Positions 33,134 through 41,195 of a stretch of 64,000 bases of DNA are shown here, piece by piece. This DNA comes from Vulcanimicrobiota bacterium. Lineage in GTDB: Bacteria; Vulcanimicrobiota; Vulcanimicrobiia; Vulcanimicrobiales; Vulcanimicrobiaceae. The notes beneath the pieces are model-generated. The model was not told the DNA's origin. It searched no databases and worked only from the letters and a program-made list of their open reading frames with translations. The translations under genes and the position numbers were made by a program. Each line of letters starts with the position of its first letter. The first letter of the stretch is position 1. The stretch is from the NCBI GenBank assembly GCA_013036095.1, contig JAAXCW010000011.1:1-64000 (forward strand), given 5' to 3'.

Positions 33134-34036
33134 GTGAGCGAGCTCTTCCCGGGCCTCGTGCTCGGCATCGGCAAGAACTCGGCTTGGATAGCCTTGGACG
33201 GCGAATCGGAGCCGCGCATGGCGGCGCTCAAGCGGATGCGCGGCAAACGCGAAATGCCCGTTTCGGGCGATCGCGTGGAGGCGCGCATTCTCGAAGACGC
33301 GAGCGCGCTGATCGAGCGCATTCTGCCGCGGCAGTCGACGTTGACGCGGCGCATCGCGCGCGGCCGCTCCAAAGTGATGGCGGCAAACGTGGATACGCTC
33401 GTGACAGTGACGTCGCTGGCGGATCCGCCGCCGCGTTTAACGACCCTCGATCAACTCTTAGTCTATTCCGAGCTCGAATCGATCGCTGCGGTCGTGATCT
33501 TCACCAAACCCGACCGCGCCGCGCCGAGCTTGCGCAAGGAACTGGGAGCGCTCTATGAATCGCTCGGCTATACCACTCTTGTCGTTAATCCGAAGACCGG
33601 GCAGAACATGGACGCGTTGCGTGAAAGCTTGGCCGGCCGAAAGGCCATGCTCGCCGGCGTCTCCGGGGTCGGCAAGAGCTCGATTTTTCGCGCGCTGGGC
33701 GGCATTGCAGTAGTCGGCGAACTCTCGAGCGCCGGATTAGGCAAGCAGACGACGAGCACAGCGCGGCTCTATCGTCTCCCCTCGGGCTTCCTTATAGATA
33801 GCCCGGGCGTCTCCGAGTTCGGCCTGGGCAAGGCGACGCCGGCGGAGGTCGTGCAAGGCTTTCCGGAGCTGCGCGAACGGGCGGCGGCCTGCAAATTCAA
33901 CGACTGCAGCCACCTGACCGAACCCGGCTGCGCGGTACGCACGGCAGTCGACGCCGGGGTCATCGCGCCGAGCCGCTACGAGAGCTACCTGCGAATCGTA
34001 GAAATGTGCTATACTCCGCCTCGTGCCGAATATTAA
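33134..34036 (+). CDS. rsgA: Ribosome small subunit GTPase RsgA
   Basis: Circularly permuted GTPase that matures the 30S subunit. 300 residues from GTG: an OB-fold start (GLVLGIGKNSAWIALDGESE, VSGDRVEARI), the permuted GTPase motifs (G4 as FTKPD, G1 as AGVSGVGKSS, G3 as DSPGVSEF) and the C-terminal zinc motif CKFNDCSHLTEPGCAV. All expected parts are present. The gene is divergent from the cdaA unit with 19 bases between starts and overlaps rpsT by 14 bases. Confidence 0.96.
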   Translation: MSELFPGLVLGIGKNSAWIALDGESEPRMAALKRMRGKREMPVSGDRVEARILEDASALIERILPRQSTLTRRIARGRSKVMAANVDTLVTVTSLADPPPRLTTLDQLLVYSELESIAAVVIFTKPDRAAPSLRKELGALYESLGYTTLVVNPKTGQNMDALRESLAGRKAMLAGVSGVGKSSIFRALGGIAVVGELSSAGLGKQTTSTARLYRLPSGFLIDSPGVSEFGLGKATPAEVVQGFPELRERAAACKFNDCSHLTEPGCAVRTAVDAGVIAPSRYESYLRIVEMCYTPPRAEY

Positions 34037-34343
34037 AGCAGCCGAAAAATGGATGCGCGGAACCGAACGCCGCAGCAAGCGGAACCTCGACGTCAAGACG
34101 CGCCTGAAAACGATTTACAAGAAAGCCGCCGCCGAAGGCGGCGAGCTCGTGAAGCCGGTTGAGAGCCAATTCGACAAAGCCGCGCGCAAAGGAATCATTC
34201 ACCCGAACAAGGCCGCGCGAAAGAAATCGCGGCTTGCCAAGGCCGTCGCGAAAATATCCGGCTCGGCCACGCCGGCAAAAAAGTCCGGTCGAAAGAAAGC
34301 CGCCGCACCGAAAACCTCACGAAAGAAAAAAGCCGCCAAATAG
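34023..34343 (+). CDS. rpsT: 30S ribosomal protein S20
   Basis: Binds 16S rRNA in the small subunit. 106 residues from a GTG start overlapping the rsgA end. The core MPNIKAAEKWMRGTERRSKR, LKTIYKKAAAEGG and IHPNKAARKKSRLAKAV is typical. A C-terminal extension of about 25 Lys/Ala/Ser residues (TPAKKSGRKKAAAPKTSRKK) goes beyond the usual ~85. An intrinsic terminator overlaps the stop codon. Pairing with rsgA, itself a 30S factor, is sensible. Confidence 0.95.
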   Translation: MPNIKAAEKWMRGTERRSKRNLDVKTRLKTIYKKAAAEGGELVKPVESQFDKAARKGIIHPNKAARKKSRLAKAVAKISGSATPAKKSGRKKAAAPKTSRKKKAAK

Positions 34344-34357
34344 GCGGCTTCTTCTTT
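34330..34357 (+). terminator. Terminator overlapping the rpsT stop codon
   Basis: AAGCCGCC (34330-34337) pairs with GGCGGCTT (34343-34350) around a 5-base loop that contains the TAG stop, followed by CTTCTTTT. The stem therefore uses the last rpsT codons. Confidence 0.85.
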
Positions 34358-35304
34358 TACGGTGTCAGGTTGGCCGTGCGGACGGCGTCATAGAGCCGGC
34401 GGCGAAACTCGGCCGCGGCTTGCGCGCGATCTTTCGCGCTCTCGACCGGAAGATACGCGGTCACTTCTAGGCTGGCTTCGTTCACGGCGGTTAAGGCTAC
34501 CGCCGCTCCGCGGGATGCCCGGCTCGCGATCGCTTCGAGCTCGTGGTAATTGCCCTTCCACGGAACGGTTGCGCTGACGGGCACGAGCTGATCGCTCGAT
34601 CCAAGCGAGTAATTGACGAGCACCGAGCCGGCCACTTTTTCGTTCGGAACGATGACCGTGTTGTTTTGCGCGTCGCGAATCGTGGTGCTGCGCCATTGAA
34701 TATCGCTGACCTCGCCCTCGACACCGAAATCGAACTTGACCGAATCGCCCGGACGTATCTGCCGCGATGCGACGATGTGCACGCCCGAAAACAGGTTCGC
34801 CAACGTATCGCGCAGCGCGATTGCAACTGCTAAACCGCCCAAGCCGAGCGTTGTGAGCAGCGGCGCGATCGAAACGCCGAAGCTGCTGAGCACGGTGATA
34901 ATGCCGACCACTAGCACCGCGCCTTGCACGACGTTCGCGTAGAGCGACGCCGAGAAAATGCGCTTGTCCGCTTGCCTTCCGTATGCAGCCACTGCGGCGC
35001 CCAAGAAGCGAGCCAAGACCCAGGTGACCGAAAGAATCGCGAGCGACGAAATAAGGCGGTCGAGAAAGATTCCCGTCCGCGGCGTCAGGATAACGCTGCC
35101 CAGTCCGATGTAGAGGCCCGCAAGCGCGCACCATAACACGATGACTGACGCCGTTATGGACGCAATCGTTCCGACCGCGTCCCAGCTGTGCCGTTTGGCC
35201 ACGCCCTTCAAAGGCGCCAGCAAGCCGAACTGCACGATCAGGCCAACGGCGATGCCGCCGAAGACCCACGCCAGCGGAATCCAGGCGACGCTATTCATGC
35301 TCAT
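34357..35304 (-). CDS. Small-conductance mechanosensitive channel (MscS family)
   Basis: Inner-membrane channel that opens under membrane tension to release solutes. 315 residues with about four N-terminal TM segments (for example VFGGIAVGLIVQFGLLAPL and IASITASVIVLWCALAGLYI), the pore helix (LGLGGLAVAIALRDTLANLF) and the MscS beta domain (IRPGDSVKFDFGVEGEVSDI, TIRDAQNNTVIVPNEKVAGS). It is larger than E. coli MscS by one TM region. It follows priA by 14 bases, perhaps in the same operon. c-di-AMP often governs osmotic balance, but nothing here links this channel to it directly. Confidence 0.92.
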   Translation of the reverse strand: MSMNSVAWIPLAWVFGGIAVGLIVQFGLLAPLKGVAKRHSWDAVGTIASITASVIVLWCALAGLYIGLGSVILTPRTGIFLDRLISSLAILSVTWVLARFLGAAVAAYGRQADKRIFSASLYANVVQGAVLVVGIITVLSSFGVSIAPLLTTLGLGGLAVAIALRDTLANLFSGVHIVASRQIRPGDSVKFDFGVEGEVSDIQWRSTTIRDAQNNTVIVPNEKVAGSVLVNYSLGSSDQLVPVSATVPWKGNYHELEAIASRASRGAAVALTAVNEASLEVTAYLPVESAKDRAQAAAEFRRRLYDAVRTANLTP

Positions 35305-35317
35305 TGCGCCATTCTAT

Positions 35318-37711
35318 TCATGGATCGACGTTGATCGCAAGCCGCGTCGCGCGATTCTTTCGCGCCGGCGGCACGACGCGGGCACGCACCGCCGTGCGCA
35401 TCGGGTCGCCCTGCATGCCTTTGAGGGCGATCCGGAAGCGCCACTCGTCGTTGAGGCGCGCAATGGGAAATGGCGCGGGTCCGAGGACTTCACCCACGCC
35501 GGCGGCTTCCAGTAACGCCGCATATTTTCGCGCCTGATCCAAAACGACGGGCCGGTTTCTTCCAAAGACGCCCAGGTAGAGCAACTCGCACGAAGGCGGA
35601 TAGCGCATAGCGACGCGGTCGGCGAGCTCTTGGCGCGCGAAGCCAGTGTAGTCGTGCGCAGCCGCATGGACGATCGCGGGATGATTCGGCGAGTACGTTT
35701 GCACGATCGCTTCGCCCGGACTCGCGCGTCCGCTCCGTCCGCAGACTTGCATCACCAGCGCAAACGTGCGTTCCGATGCCCGGAACTCCGGCGCATGCAA
35801 GCCGATGTCGGCCGCAACCACGCCGACCAGGGTAACGGTCGGAAAGTCGAGGCCTTTTGCGACCATCTGCGTGCCGACTAAAATATCGCCTTCGTCTGCG
35901 AACGCATCGAGCAAGCGTGCGTGTTCGCCGATGCGCGTGGTCGTGTCGCTATCCATCCGGATCACACGTGCATCGGGATAGAGCTTCTGAACTTCTTCAG
36001 CCACGCGCTGCGTGCCGACGCCGAGCTCTTTGATCGCTTCATTTCCACAAGTTTCACAGCGCTCAGGAATGGCTCGCTGCGCGTCGCAGTAATGGCAACG
36101 AAGCTTATGGTCAGCGCGGTGGACCGTCAGCGAGACGCTGCAGCGCGCGCACATCGGCACATGGCCGCACGCGCGGCAGAGCAAGAAATTGCCGCTTCCC
36201 CGCCGGTTCACGAAGAGCACGGTCTTCTCACGCCGCTGCACGCGTTCGTCGAGCGCTTGGAGCAGCGCGCTGCTAAAAATACGCCGGTTCCCCGCTTCGA
36301 ACTCTTGCGCCATATCCACGATGCGGACGGCCGGCAGCTCTTGCTTGGTCGCGCGCGTGCGCAGCTCGTGCAGCTCGACGCGGCCGGCCAAGACGTCGGC
36401 GAAGCTTTCCAGCGGCGGCGTCGCGCTACCGAGCAGTAGCAAACCGTTTTCGAGGCGCATTCGTTCGCGTCCGACGCGTACGGCGTGGTAGCGCGGAGAG
36501 CTGTCCTGTTTGTACGACGTTTCGTGCGCTTCGTCGATCACCAGTAGTCGGACGTCGTGCAGCGGCGCAAAGACCGCGCTGCGCGCGCCCACTACAACGT
36601 CGACGTCTCCGTTAGCGCAAGCCTGCCAGGCGTCGAAGCGCTCGCGTTCCGATAACGCCGAGTGCAAGACGGCCACGCGATCGCCGAAAGCTTGCTCGAA
36701 GCGGCGAGCGATCTGCGGCGTCAGCGAAATCTCCGGGACCAGCACGATAGCGCTTCCTCCCGCGCGCAACACGTGTTTGATCGCCTCGATGTAGACGAAC
36801 GTCTTGCCACTGCCAGTAATGCCTTGGAGCAGTATTTCGTCGTGGACCTGTTCGTCGAGCTTGCCTCTGATCGCGTCGATGGCGGATTGTTGTTCGACCG
36901 TGGGCTCAAAGATCGGAGGCGGAAGCGCCTCGCGCTGCGACGCTCGTGCGGGGACGATCTCTTCCTCGCGGATGACACCAGCCTTGATCGCGCGCGCGAG
37001 GATCGCTCCCGAAAATCCGGCCAGCAGCGCGTCCGCACGCGGCACGCCGGGCTGTTCGCGGACAAAATCCACTAGCGCTTTCGCTTTGGGGCCTTTGATG
37101 GCGCCATCACCGGGAAATAGGACCTTGACGCGGTATTCGTGCGTTCGCGCGTCGACAAACCGCCGCTCGCGTTTGAGATCTCCACTGCGGACCAGCGCGT
37201 TGAGGTAACGCATCAGGCCGATCCGGTCGCCGGCGCGACGCGCTTCGGGATGGCGGAGCAGCTGCTCGATCGTAAAGCCTTCGCCGAGATCTTCCCAGAT
37301 GAGCGAGAGTAAGCGCTCGGGCACCGACGGATACCGCTCGCGATTGGGCTGTAGAGTCGTGCGAACGAAGGTATCGATCGTGCGCGGCACCGCGCCGCTG
37401 AGCACCACGGTCGAAAGTGCTTCGCCCAGCGTGCAGAGATAATGCGCCGCAACGAACTTTGCGAGCTGCAAGCCGATCTCGTCGAACGCGCGCGGAACGT
37501 CAACGTGTTCGTTGACGGCACGCAGCGGCCGGTCAGCCTCAAGCGTCCGAGGCTCGGAGACAACGAACGCGACGTGCTCGCGGTTTCCCATCGGCACGCG
37601 CACGACGTCGCCGATGCGCAACTGGAGATCGCGCGCATCGTAGCTCAAGGGCAGATCGAATCGTGGCGAGCGGATCGCGGCGAGCGCGTCGATCGAACGG
37701 ACTAGCGGAAT
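35318..37711 (-). CDS. priA: Primosomal protein N' (replication restart helicase PriA), probable ATT start
   Basis: Restarts stalled replication forks. DEAH-box helicase with ITGSGKTFVYIEA (Walker A), VIDEAHE (Walker B), a LLGSATPP motif, and the PriA zinc region CRACGHVPMCARC ... CHYCD ... CETCG inserted in the helicase core; GRSGRASPGEAIVQT lies in the C-terminal lobe. The first ATG/GTG/TTG in frame is TTG at 37648, but the codons before it encode a typical PriA start (PLVRSIDALAAIRSPRFDLP). A GGAGG SD (37718-37722) lies six bases from an in-frame ATT (37711), so I placed the start there, giving 797 residues. It overlaps the aroB end by 10 bases. Confidence 0.9.
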   Translation of the reverse strand: MPLVRSIDALAAIRSPRFDLPLSYDARDLQLRIGDVVRVPMGNREHVAFVVSEPRTLEADRPLRAVNEHVDVPRAFDEIGLQLAKFVAAHYLCTLGEALSTVVLSGAVPRTIDTFVRTTLQPNRERYPSVPERLLSLIWEDLGEGFTIEQLLRHPEARRAGDRIGLMRYLNALVRSGDLKRERRFVDARTHEYRVKVLFPGDGAIKGPKAKALVDFVREQPGVPRADALLAGFSGAILARAIKAGVIREEEIVPARASQREALPPPIFEPTVEQQSAIDAIRGKLDEQVHDEILLQGITGSGKTFVYIEAIKHVLRAGGSAIVLVPEISLTPQIARRFEQAFGDRVAVLHSALSERERFDAWQACANGDVDVVVGARSAVFAPLHDVRLLVIDEAHETSYKQDSSPRYHAVRVGRERMRLENGLLLLGSATPPLESFADVLAGRVELHELRTRATKQELPAVRIVDMAQEFEAGNRRIFSSALLQALDERVQRREKTVLFVNRRGSGNFLLCRACGHVPMCARCSVSLTVHRADHKLRCHYCDAQRAIPERCETCGNEAIKELGVGTQRVAEEVQKLYPDARVIRMDSDTTTRIGEHARLLDAFADEGDILVGTQMVAKGLDFPTVTLVGVVAADIGLHAPEFRASERTFALVMQVCGRSGRASPGEAIVQTYSPNHPAIVHAAAHDYTGFARQELADRVAMRYPPSCELLYLGVFGRNRPVVLDQARKYAALLEAAGVGEVLGPAPFPIARLNDEWRFRIALKGMQGDPMRTAVRARVVPPARKNRATRLAINVDP

Positions 37712-38781
37712 TCTGCGCCTCCGGGCAACTGGGCGATACGTTTGAGCACGGCCTTCACGGTAGAATCTGCGGCTTCGACGCCGTACTCCACATCCCCGAT
37801 GGCGCGCGGCAGCACGAAGCGCAAGCGTCCCTCTCGCTTCTTCTTATCGGCTTGCATCGCCGAAAAGATTGCCGGCTGCGATCGCCGGGTCACAACGGGG
37901 AGTTTGAGCAGCGTAAGCAGCGTGAGCAGCCGCAAGTGCTCGTCGCGCGAGAAGCGCCCGGTTCGCAGCGCAAGCAGCCCGGCAGCACGCAGGCCGACGG
38001 CGACGCCCGCTCCGTGGGAGACGCGATACTCTGAAGCGCGTTCGATCGCATGGCCGAAAGTGTGGCCCAGATTCAGCAGTTCGCGTTCGCCTTTTTCGAG
38101 CCGGTCGTCGGCCACGATCATCGTTTTTACCTTCAGCGAATCGGCGACGACGTTTTCCCACGGCCACCGCCAAAACGCGTGCGGCGCCAGCGTTTCGAGA
38201 CTCTCGAAGAGCTCGCCGCCCTCGATGACGGCATGCTTCACCATTTCCGCTAAGCCCTCGCGCAAATTCCGATAGGGCAACGTTGCGAGCGCATCGATAT
38301 GGGCGAAGACGGCAACCGGATTGGTAAAGGTGCCGGCGAGATTCTTTCCCTCCGGTAAATCGACGCCTGTTTTTCCGCCGATCGCGGCGTCCACCATCGC
38401 AACCAGCGAGGTTGCAGCGTGGGCGTATGGCACGCCGCGCATATAGACGGAAGCGGTGAACCCGAAGAGGTCCGATGCTACGCCCCCGCCGATGCCCAGC
38501 ACGAGCGTTTTCCGGTCGGCTCCGCTTTGCAAGAGCGCGCGGAGGAGCTCTTCCACAGTCGAGAGGCGTTTGCGCCGCTCTCCGAGTTTCACGGGAATGA
38601 AAGCCAGCCGGTCGCGCAATCCGTCCGTGAGACCATGTCCGTACGACGCGACGTTGGCGTCGCAGAGCACAACGAATCGCCCGCCTTGCCGCACGAGAAA
38701 TTCGGTCAGCGCCGCGCGAACCGACGGCGCTACGACGATCGGGTAGCCGAGATCGTGATTCTCCGAGCCGGCCGCGCTCAC
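37702..38781 (-). CDS. aroB: 3-dehydroquinate synthase
   Basis: Second step of the shikimate pathway: DAHP to 3-dehydroquinate, NAD-dependent with a metal. 359 residues; motifs GIGGGVASDLFGFTASVYMR (NAD/glycine-rich), PYAHAATSLVAMVDAAIGGK, the metal ligands in GLAEMVKHAVI, LNLGHTFGHAIE and SHGAGVAVGL. Its 3' end carries the SD of priA and its start overlaps the aroK stop by four bases. Confidence 0.97.
   Translation of the reverse strand: MSAAGSENHDLGYPIVVAPSVRAALTEFLVRQGGRFVVLCDANVASYGHGLTDGLRDRLAFIPVKLGERRKRLSTVEELLRALLQSGADRKTLVLGIGGGVASDLFGFTASVYMRGVPYAHAATSLVAMVDAAIGGKTGVDLPEGKNLAGTFTNPVAVFAHIDALATLPYRNLREGLAEMVKHAVIEGGELFESLETLAPHAFWRWPWENVVADSLKVKTMIVADDRLEKGERELLNLGHTFGHAIERASEYRVSHGAGVAVGLRAAGLLALRTGRFSRDEHLRLLTLLTLLKLPVVTRRSQPAIFSAMQADKKKREGRLRFVLPRAIGDVEYGVEAADSTVKAVLKRIAQLPGGAEFR
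37718..37722 (-). promoter_or_regulatory. Shine-Dalgarno placing the priA start at ATT
   Basis: The minus strand reads GGAGG, then six bases (CGCAGA), then ATT at 37711. No ATG, GTG or TTG in the priA frame lies near. The SD sits inside the last codons of aroB, the usual place for a translationally coupled downstream gene. Confidence 0.6.
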
Positions 38782-39296
38782 AGCAGCTCTTTCGGAAGTT
38801 GTTCGATGATTGCGGCCACGAGCTGGGCAGACGTTTTTCGCGCTGCCTCAACGATAAGATCCGACTGCCGATAGACCGAGAGTCGCCCCGTATAGAGTCC
38901 GATGATTTTCGAGTTTTCAGGATTCGGCCCGAGGAGCGGCCGGACGCGCTTCGCGCTTCGCACGCGCTTGATCGTCTCCGCGATCGAGAGATAGAGCCAG
39001 ATGCTAAATGTTTTCGCCTTGACGACTTCGAGCGTCGGTGGATAAGTCACGGCGCCGCCGCCGAGCGCAATGACGCCCGGCTGCTCGTTTTCAACCGTTC
39101 GTTGCAGCGCGGTCAGTTCGAAGTCGCGAAACGCGGGTTTTCCGAGCCGGTCAAAGATCACGTCAATCGGACCGTGTTCTTCAACGATCAGCGCATCGAG
39201 ATCGAAGAATCGCACACTGAGGCGGTTCGCCAGCTTCTTGCCGACCGTGGTCTTGCCCGCGCCCATGAAGCCGTTGAGGGCAATATGCCGTCTCAC
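38778..39296 (-). CDS. aroK: Shikimate kinase
   Basis: Phosphorylates shikimate to shikimate-3-phosphate. 172 residues with P-loop LNGFMGAGKTTVG, FFDLDALIVEEHG (shikimate-binding Asp), IFDRLGKPAFRDFE, the VIALGGGAV motif and a lid with RPLLGPNPEN. Starts within the aroC stop (four-base overlap) and stops in the aroB start, a tightly coupled aroC-aroK-aroB unit. Confidence 0.97.
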   Translation of the reverse strand: MRRHIALNGFMGAGKTTVGKKLANRLSVRFFDLDALIVEEHGPIDVIFDRLGKPAFRDFELTALQRTVENEQPGVIALGGGAVTYPPTLEVVKAKTFSIWLYLSIAETIKRVRSAKRVRPLLGPNPENSKIIGLYTGRLSVYRQSDLIVEAARKTSAQLVAAIIEQLPKELL

Positions 39297-40456
39297 GCCT
39301 CGGTGGGAGAGCGATCGAAAAGCACTTCCGCAGCAGCTTTGCTGCGCACCAAATTCTCCAGCGTCTCTTCGATCGAGTCGCCGCCGAATTTTTCGAGCAC
39401 CGGTTCCACCAGCGCCAGCCGCACCATCGCTTCGCCGACGATCGCCGCCGCCGGCACGACGCAGACGTCGCTGCGCACCACCGTCGCGGGCGCGTTGGTC
39501 ATCTCTTGTAGATTGACCGACGGCAAGGCACGCACGAGCGTTGGAATCGGCTTCACGCTCACGCGCAACATTATCGGCTGGCCGTTACTCATGCCGCCCT
39601 CGATGCCGCCCGCGCGATTGCTCGTGCGCACAACCTGGTCTTCATTTAAAGCAAACGGATCGTGGGCGGCCGAACCGGGACGCGACGCGACGTCGGCTCC
39701 CAGACCCACCTCCACCGCCTTCACCGTCTGCATGCCCATTAGCGCGCCCGCCAGCACGCCATCGAGGCGCGTGTAGGGTTGGCGGTTGCTCCCGATACCC
39801 ACCGGCATGCCATCCACGCGCACGATGTACTGACCGCCGAGCGTGTCGCCCGCGGCTTTGGCCTTGTCGATCTCTTCGATCATCGCGCGCTCGGCTTTGG
39901 GATCCGGACAGCGCACATCGCTCTTCTCGACATCTTCTTGTGAGAAATCATCGATGTCGCCGGCCTCCACCGGACCTATGCGGTGCACGTACGACCGTGT
40001 GGTTATTCCGAGCGCCTGCAAAAACTGCGCGCAAATTTCGCCGAGGCAGACGCGCATGGCCGTTTCGCGCGCACTGGCTCGCTCGAGCACATTACGCAGA
40101 TCGCGCTGCCGGTACTTCAAAGCACCGGCGTAGTCGGCGTGCCCGGGGCGCGGGTTGGTCAGCGCCTTGCCGTGACCGGTCACCGGATCCATTAATTCGC
40201 GATTGTTCTTGTAGTCGCGGTTCCGAATCATCACCGCGATCGGCGAACCCAACGTATACGATCCCCGCAAGCCGGCTAAAAACTCGACTTGGTCGAGTTC
40301 GATCTTCATCCGTTTGCCGCGGCCGTAACCGCCTTGACGGCGTGCCAGAACGGCGTCAATCTGCTCGACGTCGACGCGCAATTTTGCCGGCAAGCCGTCA
40401 AGGACGCCGATCAGTGCCGGACCGTGTGACTCGCCGGCGGTCAGATAGCGGAACAT
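39293..40456 (-). CDS. aroC: Chorismate synthase
   Basis: Last common step of aromatic synthesis: EPSP to chorismate with reduced FMN. 387 residues starting MFRYLTAGESHGPALIGVLD, followed by RRQGGYGRGKRMKIE, RPGHADYAGALKYRQRDLRN, VLERASARETAMRV and the later TRLDGVLAGALMGMQTVKAV, RSDVCVVPAAAIVGEAM. First gene of aroC-aroK-aroB-priA. The 36 bases before it separate it from the DUF2442 gene. Confidence 0.98.
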   Translation of the reverse strand: MFRYLTAGESHGPALIGVLDGLPAKLRVDVEQIDAVLARRQGGYGRGKRMKIELDQVEFLAGLRGSYTLGSPIAVMIRNRDYKNNRELMDPVTGHGKALTNPRPGHADYAGALKYRQRDLRNVLERASARETAMRVCLGEICAQFLQALGITTRSYVHRIGPVEAGDIDDFSQEDVEKSDVRCPDPKAERAMIEEIDKAKAAGDTLGGQYIVRVDGMPVGIGSNRQPYTRLDGVLAGALMGMQTVKAVEVGLGADVASRPGSAAHDPFALNEDQVVRTSNRAGGIEGGMSNGQPIMLRVSVKPIPTLVRALPSVNLQEMTNAPATVVRSDVCVVPAAAIVGEAMVRLALVEPVLEKFGGDSIEETLENLVRSKAAAEVLFDRSPTEA

Positions 40457-40492
40457 TCGGGTGTTTTAGCGGCCGCGCCGCAACTTACCCGT

Positions 40493-40900
40493 CTAGCGCC
40501 GCGCGCGTTTTTTTGGTCTGCCTCCCTTGGCGCCGTTGAGCCGGGCCGCCCGAATCTTGGCGGGCGATGTTGTACTCCCGGCGCGCGCATACGGATCCTC
40601 GCCCATTACGGCGTGCCGCAGCAAACCCAGCGCTGAAATCTGCACATCGTGATCGTCGATATGCAAAGCATCGCGCCATTTGTTAAGATAGAGTTTTTTT
40701 ACCGCAGTCTTCGGCAACTCCGCAATTTCCCAAATCCACATTCGGGGAATTATCACGATCGCTCCACTGGGCATCGTGATGCTCAATGTGTCAGCCCCTG
40801 GCGAATATGCTAGAGCCACCGGCCTCCGGCGTAGTTTTTCGGCGCCTCGTTTCTTGGCTCGGGCTATTCCCGCGTCATCGAATCCGATCACCCTTACCAT
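40493..40900 (-). CDS. DUF2442-domain protein
   Basis: 135 residues from the ATG at 40900, with a strong GGAGGAG SD seven bases upstream. The central part is DUF2442-like (PVALAYSPGADTLSITMPSG, PRMWIWEIAELPKTAVKKLY, ALHIDDHDVQISALGLLRHA), followed by a basic tail (AARLNGAKGGRPKKRARR). DUF2442 genes are very often paired with DUF4160 genes, as here (17 bases upstream), an organisation suspected of being toxin-antitoxin-like. No activity is shown by sequence. Confidence 0.85.
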   Translation of the reverse strand: MVRVIGFDDAGIARAKKRGAEKLRRRPVALAYSPGADTLSITMPSGAIVIIPRMWIWEIAELPKTAVKKLYLNKWRDALHIDDHDVQISALGLLRHAVMGEDPYARAGSTTSPAKIRAARLNGAKGGRPKKRARR

Positions 40901-40917
40901 GATATCTCCTCCATAAT

Positions 40918-41136
40918 TCACAGCAGGCGGTGAATCAGGGCGGCCACAAGGCGCCCGGCACGTCCGATGTCGGATGGTTTCATATCACTTTCAGAATCGT
41001 CCAACACAATGCAGTCCGCCTCAAGATAGATTCTCACCGACCCCTCACTGCTATGCACGTGTACGTGTGGAGGCCCATGATCCCGTGCATGCACATAAAT
41101 CCGGAGTCCACCTTCTCTCGGCATAACCTCCGGCAT
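40918..41136 (-). CDS. DUF4160-domain protein
   Basis: 72 residues from the ATG at 41136 (an ATG at 41124 is four residues in). The DUF4160 core is clear: GGLRIYVHARDHGPPHVHVH, SVRIYLEADCIVLDD, GRAGRLVAALIHRLL. The HxRDHxPPHxH motif could bind metal. It lies 60 bases after the secretin stop and 17 bases before the DUF2442 gene. It could be the tail of the pilus operon or a separate small module. Confidence 0.85.
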   Translation of the reverse strand: MPEVMPREGGLRIYVHARDHGPPHVHVHSSEGSVRIYLEADCIVLDDSESDMKPSDIGRAGRLVAALIHRLL

Positions 41137-41195
41137 ACATGATACCCAACGCGATGGGTTTTGGCAAGTCCTTGCGTCAGAGGTCTTGGCGTTCA

